Shown piece after piece: positions 1-6,577 of a stretch of 14,818 bases of DNA. Position 1 is the first letter of the stretch. Every line of letters starts with the position of its first letter. The notes under the pieces were generated by a model. The model made no database searches. It had not been told where the DNA came from and was given only the letters and a program-made list of their open reading frames with translations. A program made the translations under genes and the position numbers. Source of the DNA: Nocardioides sp. (GTDB lineage Bacteria; Actinomycetota; Actinomycetes; Propionibacteriales; Nocardioidaceae); the NCBI GenBank assembly GCA_030452025.1, contig JAKDNC010000028.1, forward strand, positions 1-14,818, given 5' to 3'.

Positions 1-387
1 ATCGCTGCCTTCGACATCGCCGCCGACGGTAGCCTGGAGAACAGGCGCTCCTGGGTCGAGTTCGGCCCCGAGCCGACCGAGCGCGAGATCGAGCCGCTGG
101 TTGGCCAGGTCGTCATCGCTCCGGACGGCTGCGGTCTGGATGCCGAAGGTGCGCTGTGGGTGGCCGATGCCACCGGCGGCCGTGCCATCAGGGTCTTGCC
201 CGACGGCACGATCGACCGGGAAGTCAGCCCTGGCAGCGGCGTCTTCGCGTGCATGCTGGGCGGCGACGGCGGCCGCACGCTCTTCTTGTGCTCGGCGCCC
301 GACTTCGCGGAGGAGGCCCGCAAGAACGCCAGGGAGGGGAGCCTTCTCGCGGTCGAGGTCGACGTGCCGCGCGCCGGACTGCCGTGA
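1..387 (+). CDS. SMP-30/gluconolactonase family protein, C-terminal part
   Basis: This is the 3' end of a gene entering from the left; 128 codons plus TGA are visible and the start lies outside the window. The motif PDGCGLDAEGALWVADATGG (visible residues 41-60) is the SMP-30/gluconolactonase/LRE signature. Its first Asp corresponds to the metal-binding Asp of the human SMP-30 beta-propeller. The later segment FACMLGGDGGRTLFLC (about 80-95) fits the following propeller blade. Family members are calcium- or zinc-dependent lactonases that open sugar lactones or related esters; the substrate cannot be told from this part. The gene converges on pirin with only nine bases between the stop codons. 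Confidence 0.88.
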   Translation: MAAFDIAADGSLENRRSWVEFGPEPTEREIEPLVGQVVIAPDGCGLDAEGALWVADATGGRAIRVLPDGTIDREVSPGSGVFACMLGGDGGRTLFLCSAPDFAEEARKNAREGSLLAVEVDVPRAGLP

Positions 388-396
388 CGCTGGACC

Positions 397-1095
397 TCAC
401 GCCTGGCTGGTGAACGTCCAGAGCAGCAGTTCGCTCGACGAGGTGGCGACCAGGCGGCCGCCCTCGTCGGTGAACCGGACGGCGTCGGACTCGACGAGGG
501 GCTCCTGATCCAGGGAGGCTGTCCCGCTGGCCACGAACAGGTGCGCGTGCGGGACCTGCGGGATCTCCAGGGTTGCGCCCGGGTCGACTCGTGCCGCCCA
601 CAGCGTCGCCCCCTCGGCGCCGATCCGCGCCGCGGCGTCGGGGTTCGCCCCCGAGGCCAGGGGGGTCCAGGCGCCGCCCGGCTCCACGGCTCCGGAGGAG
701 TGCGACGGTTCACCCCCGGGCTCGTCGGGCAGCAGCCAGGTCTGGAGGAATCGGGTCGGCCCGGAGCTCACGTCGACGGTCTCGGAGTGCACCACGCCCG
801 AGCCGGCCGACATCGCCTGCACCCGGCCGGGCTCGACGACGCCTGTGTGGCCCCGTGAGTCCTGGTGGCGCAGCGAACCGTCGAGCACCCAGGTCACGAT
901 CTCAAGGTTGCTGTGCGGGTGGTCGGGATAGCCGCTGCCCGGCTGGACCAGCTCGTCGTTGTGGCAGACCAGCAGGCCGAATCGCAGGTTCGCCGGGTCG
1001 TAGTGGGAGCCGAACGAGAACGAGTGCCGCGCCTCTCGTCCCTCGCCACGGGTCACGAAACGGTCGCCGGCGCGGTGTATGTCCACAGGGACCAC
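397..1095 (-). CDS. Pirin family protein (bicupin)
   Basis: The product is 232 residues, a normal length for a two-cupin pirin. The N-terminal cupin carries the expected metal ligands: His59 and His61 in DHPHSNLEIVTWVL, and His103 and Glu105 in MSAGSGVVHSE. Bacterial pirins of this type bind iron or another divalent metal; some, such as E. coli YhhW, have quercetin 2,3-dioxygenase activity, but the true substrate is usually unknown. I chose GTG at 1095 because GGAG lies six bases upstream; a second in-frame GTG at 1086 is the alternative. The reading frame stays open far upstream to 2574, but that part is antisense to the GH1 gene and has no pirin-like content. It diverges from the GH1 gene across 27 bases. 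Confidence 0.9.
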   Translation of the reverse strand: MVPVDIHRAGDRFVTRGEGREARHSFSFGSHYDPANLRFGLLVCHNDELVQPGSGYPDHPHSNLEIVTWVLDGSLRHQDSRGHTGVVEPGRVQAMSAGSGVVHSETVDVSSGPTRFLQTWLLPDEPGGEPSHSSGAVEPGGAWTPLASGANPDAAARIGAEGATLWAARVDPGATLEIPQVPHAHLFVASGTASLDQEPLVESDAVRFTDEGGRLVATSSSELLLWTFTSQA

Positions 1096-1122
1096 ACTAG
1101 ATTCTCCGCTAGCTTGTCTGCC

Positions 1123-2463
1123 GTGACGATCAATCTGCCGCCCACCTTCCGATTCGGCGCCAGCACGGCTTCGTACCAGATCGAAGGGGCGGTCGCCGAG
1201 GGCAACCGCGGACCCAGCATCTGGGACACCTTCTGCGCCGAGGACGGCCGGATCATCGACGGCTCGAGCGGCGCCGTGGCCTGCGACCACTACCACCGCT
1301 ACGCCGAGGACGTCGCGCTGTTGAAGGGCCTGGGCGTGGACGGCTACCGGTTCTCGATCGCCTGGTCGAGGATCCAGCCCGAGGGCACCGGCCGCGCCAA
1401 CTCCGAGGGCCTCGCGTTCTACGACCGGCTCCTCGACGAGCTGCTCGCCGCGGGGATCGAGCCGATGGCCACCCTCTACCACTGGGACCTCCCTCAGGCG
1501 CTGGAGGACGAGGGCGGCTGGCTCAACCGGGACACCGCCGAGCGATTCGCCGAGTACGCCGCGCTGTGCGGCATGCGTTTCGGCGACCGGGTCACGCAGT
1601 GGATCCCGGTCAACGAGCCCAACGTGGCGAGCCTGATGGGCTACGCGCTCGGGATGCATGCGCCCGGAAAGACCTTGATGTTCGACGCGCTCCCTGCCTC
1701 CCACCACCTCCTGCTCGGCCACGGGCTCGCTGCCAAGGCGTTGCGTGCGACGGGTGCGAAGAGCATCGGCACAGCCAACAACCACGCGCCGATGTGGCCG
1801 GCCAGCGAGGAGCCCGGTGACGTGTCCGCGGCCGGGATGTTTGACGACATCTGGAACAACCTCTTCGCCGACCCCATCCTGCTCGGCGAGTATCCGACCG
1901 GCTTTGCCGAGTTGATGCCCGGGTCCTCTGACGACCTGGCCGACGATCTCGCCGTCATCTCGGGGCCCCTCGACTTCTACGGGGTCAACTACTACAACCC
2001 GTATCTCGTGGCGGCGCCGTCCGCGGACGCGGAGATGCCTTTCGCCTACCGCGAGGTCGAGGGCTACCCGATGACGGACTTCAACTGGCCCGTGGTCCCG
2101 GCCGGCCTCACCGAGCAGCTCGTCCATCTCCGCGACCGCTACCCGGACCTGCCGCCGGTGGTCATCACCGAGTCGGGCTGCGCATACAACACGGGGCCCG
2201 ACGCCGCTGGCGTGGTCGACGACCAGCCCCGGATCGACTACCTTGCCTCCCACCTGCGCGCGGTCGGCGAGGCGATCGCGGCCGGGGTCGACGTACGCGG
2301 CTATTACACGTGGTCGTTGATCGACAACTTTGAGTGGTCCGAGGGCTTCACCCAGAGGTTCGGGCTGGTCCACGTCGACTACGCGACGCAGAAGCGCACC
2401 CCGAAGAAATCCTACGACTGGTACGCCGCCACGATCACTTCGACAAGGGCGCACGGCGGATGA
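1123..2463 (+). CDS. GH1 family beta-glucosidase
   Basis: This 446-residue protein has the normal length of a single-domain GH1 enzyme. GH1 enzymes hydrolyse beta-glucosides or related beta-glycosides with retention of configuration. The N-terminal FGASTASYQIEGA (11-23) is the family entry motif. The acid/base Glu is residue 165 in PVNEPN, and the nucleophile is Glu350 in ITESG. WDLPQALEDEGGW (121-133) and YYTWSLIDNFEWSEGF (394-409) line the sugar site. No signal peptide is visible, so it is probably cytoplasmic and acts on imported disaccharides. The GTG start puts FRFGAS at the usual distance; no good Shine-Dalgarno is seen, so a leaderless or weakly initiated message is possible. Its stop overlaps the ATG of the following pseudogene (ATGA). 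Confidence 0.94.
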   Translation: MTINLPPTFRFGASTASYQIEGAVAEGNRGPSIWDTFCAEDGRIIDGSSGAVACDHYHRYAEDVALLKGLGVDGYRFSIAWSRIQPEGTGRANSEGLAFYDRLLDELLAAGIEPMATLYHWDLPQALEDEGGWLNRDTAERFAEYAALCGMRFGDRVTQWIPVNEPNVASLMGYALGMHAPGKTLMFDALPASHHLLLGHGLAAKALRATGAKSIGTANNHAPMWPASEEPGDVSAAGMFDDIWNNLFADPILLGEYPTGFAELMPGSSDDLADDLAVISGPLDFYGVNYYNPYLVAAPSADAEMPFAYREVEGYPMTDFNWPVVPAGLTEQLVHLRDRYPDLPPVVITESGCAYNTGPDAAGVVDDQPRIDYLASHLRAVGEAIAAGVDVRGYYTWSLIDNFEWSEGFTQRFGLVHVDYATQKRTPKKSYDWYAATITSTRAHGG

Positions 2464-2996
2464 ACGACATGCTCTCGCTGCGTTCGACCCGGAACGTCCA
2501 AGTCGCGAGGATCGTGGCCGGGCTCTACGTCGTCCTCGCCGTCGTCCAAGGTGGGGCCACGGCCTACCGGACATGGTTCAGCGACCGGGTCGACCTGCTC
2601 CTGCCGGTCGAAGAGTTCTAGCCGCGTCTGCCGGGCAACACGACGATCGAGGGGATGGACGCGAAGGTCGTCGGTGGCCCTGTGCACCCGTCTCCTGCGT
2701 GGCCCGGTCAAGGACACGGTGTTGGTGCGAAGTCTGCGTATCGGTGCCGGGTTCGTGGGCATCGCCGGGTTCCTCGGGCAGTACCTCCAGGTCGTGGCCG
2801 GACACCTGGCCGCCGAGGAGGCGCTGCAATGGCACAGCTCGACCACGACCACAAGCGGTCGATCGTCTGAGGTTGACCTGAACGACATGATCGGCGTCCC
2901 GCTGCCCGACACCCTCTCCTGGAGATGGTCGTGGCATCCGCGTTGAGCAGGGTGCCGCGCGCTTCTGAGCCCCCGGCGGCGTCGGAAGGGGTGTGA
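2460..2996 (+). pseudogene. Decayed small membrane-protein gene (possibly DUF2975-like)
   Basis: An ATG overlapping the GH1 stop opens 53 codons (MNDMLSLRSTRNVQVARIV...) with one membrane segment, then stops at TAG 2619-2621 after LLPVEEF. Protein-like sequence continues past the stop: PRLPGNTTIEGMDAKVVGG in the same frame, then LCTRLLRG...SLRIGAGFVGIAGFLGQYLQ...LAAEEALQW in the +1 frame from about 2690. A third frame then gives LEMVVASAL from about 2921 and ends at TGA 2994-2996. The simplest reading is one former gene of about 180 or more codons with a nonsense change and two frameshifts, the first probably tied to an internal deletion. The organisation (N-terminal helix, extracytoplasmic stretch, later helices with LVRSLRI) recalls DUF2975 proteins, but I hold that assignment loosely. 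The intact 53-residue peptide could still be made. Confidence 0.62.
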
Positions 2997-3007
2997 TTTG
3001 TCTCTCG

Positions 3008-3020
3008 TTCCTGATAGGAA
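3008..3020. promoter_or_regulatory. Inverted repeat upstream of the RiPP precursor
   Basis: TTCCT-GAT-AGGAA is a perfect 5-3-5 inverted repeat lying 46 bases before the precursor ATG, in the only stretch that can hold the cluster's first promoter (about 2997-3066). It could be an operator or a chance repeat. I see no convincing -35/-10 pair beside it. Confidence 0.22.
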
Positions 3021-3066
3021 GGAAGTCTGGTCAATTGTGGTGAACCTACTCGGAAGGAGCCAGACC

Positions 3067-3264
3067 ATGAAGGTATCTATTGTCGGATCGGACGCACTCC
3101 GGTCGGCGACCAGCCTCATTCCAGCCGGAGCGTGCTGCAGTTCCTGTTGCCACTGCTGGACGTGTTGTTGCTGCTGCTGTTCGGCAGTCGGCGGCGCTGA
3201 GGCGTCGTGCTCCACGCTGGATGAGAGAGAACTGACGGGGGGCGTTCTGGTGCTCGCCGCCTGA
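3067..3264 (+). CDS. Cys-rich TOMM precursor peptide, streptolysin S-like
   Basis: This 65-residue peptide has a strong GGAAGGAG ribosome site seven bases before its ATG. The leader is about 22 residues (MKVSIVGSDALRSATSLIPA then GA). It is followed by the core CCSSCCHCWTCCCCCCS (residues 23-39), then a Gly/Ala/Ser-rich tail with one more Cys (48) and an acidic DERE patch. Cys lies at 23, 24, 27, 28, 30, 33-38 and 48. A short leader ending in a Pro-Gly/Ala stretch, contiguous Cys runs next to it and a plain C-terminal tail is the plan of streptolysin S precursor SagA. Downstream genes encode cyclodehydratase, dehydrogenase and CPBP protease, so the Cys (and perhaps Ser/Thr) residues are probably converted to thiazol(in)es and oxazol(in)es. 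The leader cleavage site, probably near Gly21-Ala22, is inferred. A metallothionein-like role is the alternative, less likely given the neighbours. Confidence 0.85.
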   Translation: MKVSIVGSDALRSATSLIPAGACCSSCCHCWTCCCCCCSAVGGAEASCSTLDERELTGGVLVLAA

Positions 3265-3278
3265 ACTCGCTCGTTTCC

Positions 3279-3307
3279 GAGGTGCCGCGGTTTGCCCGCG
3301 GCACCTC
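3279..3307 (+). terminator. Hairpin between precursor and biosynthetic genes (terminator/attenuator)
   Basis: GAGGTGCCGCGG (3279-3290) pairs perfectly with CCGCGGCACCTC (3296-3307) around a TTTGC loop: a 12-bp, mostly G-C stem starting 14 bases after the precursor stop. There is no clear U-tract, only TTCATC follows, so termination would be partial. A leaky hairpin here would yield abundant short precursor message and less of the enzyme operon, as reported after sagA in streptolysin S loci. It may also protect the 3' end of the precursor transcript. Confidence 0.75.
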
Positions 3308-3340
3308 TTCATCGCAACGTCCCCTGCAGAGGAGCGCACG

Positions 3341-4273
3341 GTGAGCCAAACCTCCTACGCACAACTCGAGGCAGCGACCTACATCCCCACGTCGTCCAAC
3401 GAGATCGTGGTCAAGGGCGGAGCCCTCGAGGGCTTCTCACTGCTGATCGAGGATCCGGAGCGGCGAGGGCTCATCGGACACCTCGTGGATGCGGTGGGTG
3501 CCGGTGCCACCATCGAAGAGCTGTTGTCGGCGCTCGCGGTCCGTGGGCACCACCTGGCCGAGGAAGATCTCGACGACATCCTGACCCACCTTGTCGAGGC
3601 CGGGGCGCTCAAGAAGACCGGCGACGGCGAGGGGGCTGCGAACGCCGCGTGGCAGGGCTTCGTGCGTTACGGCGAGTTGCCCCCGCCCGACCTGCTCAGC
3701 ACGGTCCACGTCGTGACGAGCGAACCGACCGAGGACATCTTGGCATCCGCGCAATCGCTCGGAGTCCCGGTCGAGGTGTTCACCCCGGATGCCTACGACT
3801 GGGCGGCGCCTGAGCCCGTGCTCCATCTCGGCCTCGACTCCACGCGCACCGAGCTGCTCGGGGTCAACCAGGAAGCCGTCAACGCTGGGCGGCCGGTCCT
3901 TTATGCGTCCATGGATCTCGTGGACTATCGCGTCGGCCCGTACGTGGTCCCGGGGAAGACCGCCTGCATGTGGGAGACCGAGCGTCAATGGGCGCGATCG
4001 TCAGCGGACCGGAGCCAGTACGAGACCCTGGTCCGGATCCAGGAGCTCGACCCGCGTCGGGAGTCGCGGTCCGCGTTTGGTCAGCAGGTGTTCTCCAGTT
4101 GCCTCGCCGGGTGGCTGCTCGAGCTGTCGTTGCGGTGCACCTCGAGCCTGGTCGGGGAGGTCATCCACGGTCGTGCCACGACCTCATCGACCCGGCGCCA
4201 CTCGGTGATGAGGCTGCCGCGCTGCCCGGTCTGCCTGCCGATGCAGCCACTGACCCGCAACCCGCTCTACTGA
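3341..4273 (+). CDS. TOMM cyclodehydratase C protein (E1-like, RRE leader-binding), SagC-like
   Basis: This 310-residue protein starts at GTG with AGAGGAG six bases upstream. Residues about 11-95 look like a RiPP recognition element: a winged-helix fold with a beta segment (NEIVVKGGALEGFSLL) and helices (LIGHLVDAV, TIEELLSAL, DLDDILTHLVEAGAL). Such domains bind the precursor leader. The remainder resembles the ThiF/E1-like part of ocin-forming C proteins, including GPYVVPGKTACMW (199-211) and the C-terminal CPVC (295-298). These proteins present the precursor to YcaO. Normally two Cys pairs bind zinc; here the first is reduced to Cys209 with Glu212 where the second Cys would be expected, so zinc binding may be altered. 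At 310 residues it is somewhat shorter than many relatives. The next gene starts 29 bases after its stop. Confidence 0.85.
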   Translation: MSQTSYAQLEAATYIPTSSNEIVVKGGALEGFSLLIEDPERRGLIGHLVDAVGAGATIEELLSALAVRGHHLAEEDLDDILTHLVEAGALKKTGDGEGAANAAWQGFVRYGELPPPDLLSTVHVVTSEPTEDILASAQSLGVPVEVFTPDAYDWAAPEPVLHLGLDSTRTELLGVNQEAVNAGRPVLYASMDLVDYRVGPYVVPGKTACMWETERQWARSSADRSQYETLVRIQELDPRRESRSAFGQQVFSSCLAGWLLELSLRCTSSLVGEVIHGRATTSSTRRHSVMRLPRCPVCLPMQPLTRNPLY

Positions 4274-4302
4274 CCTACGACACCTTGAGGGGGTGGACCG
4301 AG

Positions 4303-5049
4303 ATGAGCGACGACGGAGCGATGAGCGAGCAGACGTCCTTGGTGGCCGCGCCCAGTGGCGACGCCACCTGGCTCGACCGGATGGTGGACTACGACGAGGT
4401 GACCCGTCTCGGGGAGACTTTCCTCCTCAACGCCCAGGTCACTGACGAGCCCGCCGCCCGCACCCGCCTGATCGCTCCGGAGGCCTTGGAGCGGACCGGT
4501 GAGTGGCTGCGCGGGACCCTGGCGGATCCGAGGCCGGTGGAGGATGACACGCCTTGGTCGGCGCGCGGCGCACTGTCCCTCGGAGAAGCAGCTGACCTGC
4601 TCGGCCTGGATCTCGGCGACCTCCCCGCCGCCTATGACCAGTGGCGCATGGGTGTCGAGGTGTACATCCTCATCGGCGACATCGTGTTCCTGCTCGCGAA
4701 CGAGCAGTTCATCCGCCACAAACGACTCACCTCCCGCGAGCTCGGGATGTTTCTCTCGGGTCGCACGGCACCATTCGTCGAATTCGACGAGACTCTCACG
4801 GGCACGGCGCTGGTCCTGTCCATCGTCCCGAACCGCATGGCGGCGCTCGGTGGGCTTCGCGGCTTCCGTGGCTCCATGGTCGCTGCAGGAGAGGCGCTGC
4901 AGTGGTTCCGCACGGCGGCTGTGCCGCCCCTCTCCTGGGCGTGGGAGAGAGAGTTCCACGACGACGCCTGCATGCACGTGTTCGGGTTGGACGGCCTCGA
5001 GAGAGTGCCCGTCGTGGTGGGCTATCAGCGCGAGGGGGAGCAGCCATGA
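4303..5049 (+). CDS. Degenerate nitroreductase-fold (SagB-like) partner protein
   Basis: This 248-residue soluble protein is not closely recognised. Its C-terminal half (about 168-242: ALVLSIVPN, GLRGFRGSMVAAGEALQW, then FHDDACMHVFGLDGLERVPVVVGYQ) follows the order of a nitroreductase C-terminal half: central strand, long helix, Asp-rich segment, short glycine-flanked final strand. The N-terminal Arg/Ser-rich FMN-phosphate motif (as RTSRRDF in the next gene) is absent. It is probably a catalytically inert partner or the second half of a SagB-type azoline dehydrogenase. I chose ATG 4303 because GAGGGGG sits about nine bases upstream; ATG 4321 has only a too-close GGAG. It overlaps the following dehydrogenase gene by ATGA, fitting a heteromer. 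Assignment is by pattern only. Confidence 0.6.
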   Translation: MSDDGAMSEQTSLVAAPSGDATWLDRMVDYDEVTRLGETFLLNAQVTDEPAARTRLIAPEALERTGEWLRGTLADPRPVEDDTPWSARGALSLGEAADLLGLDLGDLPAAYDQWRMGVEVYILIGDIVFLLANEQFIRHKRLTSRELGMFLSGRTAPFVEFDETLTGTALVLSIVPNRMAALGGLRGFRGSMVAAGEALQWFRTAAVPPLSWAWEREFHDDACMHVFGLDGLERVPVVVGYQREGEQP

Positions 5050-5861
5050 GTCAGGAGGCCTTCCCGGACCAGGACCCGTTCCAGCAGTCGCGTGAGCTGG
5101 CCGAGGCGCTGCTCGAGTGTGCTTCTGAGTTCGACATCGAGACGCCCTTGACCACCTCGACGCTGCTGCGTGTCCTGACCGGCCTCAGCGCCGCGCCGAA
5201 CACAGTCTTCCCTGAGGCGCCGAGCTATCGGCGCGAGTGTCCGGGCGAGCCGATCCTTCGGCCCGGCGCCCGGCTGGGATCCAGCCATCGATTCTTCGAC
5301 GTGGTGGAGGCCCGCACGTCACGGCGTGACTTCAGCAACCGCCCGCTTTCGGCCGAGAGCCTCATCTCGCTGCTCGCCTGGACGTTCGCCAAGCGAGACG
5401 AGGTGATCGCCTATGACTGGCGAGATGCCCCGTTGCGCTATGTCCCTTCGGCCGGCGGCCTCGCGAGCGTCGACGCCTATGTCGTGGTCAACAACGTCGA
5501 CCAAGTGCCCAACGGCAGCTACTACTACGACTTCGAGCGGGGACTCGTGCCGCGGATCGAGGCGGAGATGGGGGAGAAGTTGGCGAACCTGGTGCCCGGA
5601 ACATCCTGGCTGACCAGGGCCGGGGCGGTCATCATCTTCGTCTCCAACGCGGACCGGGTCGAGCACAAATACCAGTCCATGGGCGCCAAGTTGTCGATGC
5701 TCGATGCGGGCGTCGCCGTCGGGCATGCCGACCTCGTGGCGAACGCGCTCGAGCTCCGCTCGTGCATCATCGGTGCACTGCCGGCAGAGGATGCTGCCGA
5801 CCTGCTCGGTCTTGATTCACACCAGGTAGCGATCGTCTCGCTGGCTGTCGGGAGCCGATAG
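5046..5861 (+). CDS. SagB-type FMN-dependent azoline dehydrogenase
   Basis: This 271-residue member of the nitroreductase/thiazole oxidase superfamily has the FMN-binding motif RTSRRDFSNRPLSAE (90-104). It also has RYVPSAGGLASVDAYVVV (131-148), the SagB/McbC family signature. HKYQSMGAKLSMLDAGV (207-223) includes the Lys-Tyr pair (208-209) reported as catalytically important in azoline dehydrogenases such as BcerB, and is followed by the long helix of the fold. The enzyme would oxidise thiazolines and oxazolines in the precursor to thiazoles and oxazoles using FMN. It starts inside the stop of the preceding gene (ATGA), and its own TAG shares one base with the GTG of the CPBP gene. It is shorter than many SagB proteins because the second nitroreductase-like unit is in the upstream gene. 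Confidence 0.88.
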   Translation: MSQEAFPDQDPFQQSRELAEALLECASEFDIETPLTTSTLLRVLTGLSAAPNTVFPEAPSYRRECPGEPILRPGARLGSSHRFFDVVEARTSRRDFSNRPLSAESLISLLAWTFAKRDEVIAYDWRDAPLRYVPSAGGLASVDAYVVVNNVDQVPNGSYYYDFERGLVPRIEAEMGEKLANLVPGTSWLTRAGAVIIFVSNADRVEHKYQSMGAKLSMLDAGVAVGHADLVANALELRSCIIGALPAEDAADLLGLDSHQVAIVSLAVGSR

Positions 5862-6577
5862 TGTCCGCGGCACAGATCATCGGTGTCGTCGCACTCCTGA
5901 TCGCCGTAGTCCAGATCGCGGCCATGGGGTTCATCGGCTATCCCATTGCCAGGCGTCGACCCGGAGGAATGGCGGCGTTCCGGCGTTCCGGCTTCACCTG
6001 GTGGCTGGGCATCCTCGTGGCCGTCAGCGTCGTTGCGCTGATCGTCAACCCGGACACCCGGAGCGTTTGGTATCCCTCATCCCACGGCGACTCCGTGACC
6101 CGGTTCTTGGTCGGTGCAGGCGTCGGACTGGTGATCATGGTGCTGATCGAGCTGGGCGGTGAGCGGGTGATGTTCGGCGAGCGCGACAGCGAGTCGCGCA
6201 TCGCGGCCAACGCCAAGTACGAAGGTGCCCTGCCGATCTGGGCACGGGGAGGTACGACGCAACTCGGGCTGCTTGCCCTGGTGGCGCTCCTCGAGGAGTT
6301 CATCTTCCGCAACGTCGCCTTGGGCTCCCTGTGGTACGAGTGGGAGCTGCCCAAGGCAGTCGCGGCCGGGCTGGTGACGGTCGCGTTCGGGTTCGCCCAC
6401 TGGTACTACGGCTTCCGGCAGATCGCCCTGAAGCTGGTTGTCGGCTCCGTGCTCACCTGGGCGGCGCTCACGGGTGGTTGGCTGGCAGCGGCGGTCGCGC
6501 ACATGGCTGGCAACATCTGCCTCACCCTCATCTCACAGCATCGTGCATCGCGACCAACCCAGGACTCGGGCCCATGA
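5861..6577 (+). CDS. CPBP family intramembrane metalloprotease, SagE-like
   Basis: This 238-residue membrane protein has hydrophobic segments at about 5-28, 46-63, 82-98, 134-146, 165-179, 188-204 and 206-226. The CPBP (Abi) motifs are present: EEFIFR (145-150), FxxxH in FGFAH (177-180-region, His180), and HMAGN (214-218). The paired Glu and the two His are the proposed catalytic/metal residues. In streptolysin S loci the CPBP protein SagE is thought to cleave the leader and/or confer self-protection; the same role is inferred here. The GTG start shares its first base with the stop of the dehydrogenase gene, and its TGA overlaps the next ATG, so translation is coupled on both sides. No separate immunity gene is visible in the cluster, which makes this protein the best self-protection candidate. 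Confidence 0.9.
   Translation: MSAAQIIGVVALLIAVVQIAAMGFIGYPIARRRPGGMAAFRRSGFTWWLGILVAVSVVALIVNPDTRSVWYPSSHGDSVTRFLVGAGVGLVIMVLIELGGERVMFGERDSESRIAANAKYEGALPIWARGGTTQLGLLALVALLEEFIFRNVALGSLWYEWELPKAVAAGLVTVAFGFAHWYYGFRQIALKLVVGSVLTWAALTGGWLAAAVAHMAGNICLTLISQHRASRPTQDSGP

Noticed and set aside
383..401. CGTGA-N9-TCACG hairpin between the SMP-30 and pirin stops
   Set aside because: Only five base pairs with a nine-base loop and no U-tract; too weak to call a terminator.
1096..2574. Long open minus-strand extension upstream of pirin
   Set aside because: It is antisense to a well-conserved GH1 gene, is rich in Arg/Val/Gly/His with no domain, and GTG 1095 has its own ribosome site. It is a high-GC shadow frame.
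2998..3066. In-frame N-terminal extension of the precursor from TTG 2998
   Set aside because: The GGAAGGAG site is spaced correctly only for ATG 3067, and a 22-residue leader fits the streptolysin S pattern.
2412..3215. Open minus-strand frame across the pseudogene and precursor
   Set aside because: Low-complexity composition with Gln and Arg runs, antisense to the Cys repeat; no domain and no ribosome site.
3067..3264. Precursor as a metallothionein
   Set aside because: Cys residues occur in contiguous runs and not in CxC/CxxC spacing, and the neighbours are azole-forming enzymes.
3970..4302. Upstream extension of the nitroreductase-like gene into the C-protein gene
   Set aside because: It overlaps the C protein out of frame, while the C protein's CPVC end is clearly coding; ATG 4303 has a fair ribosome site.
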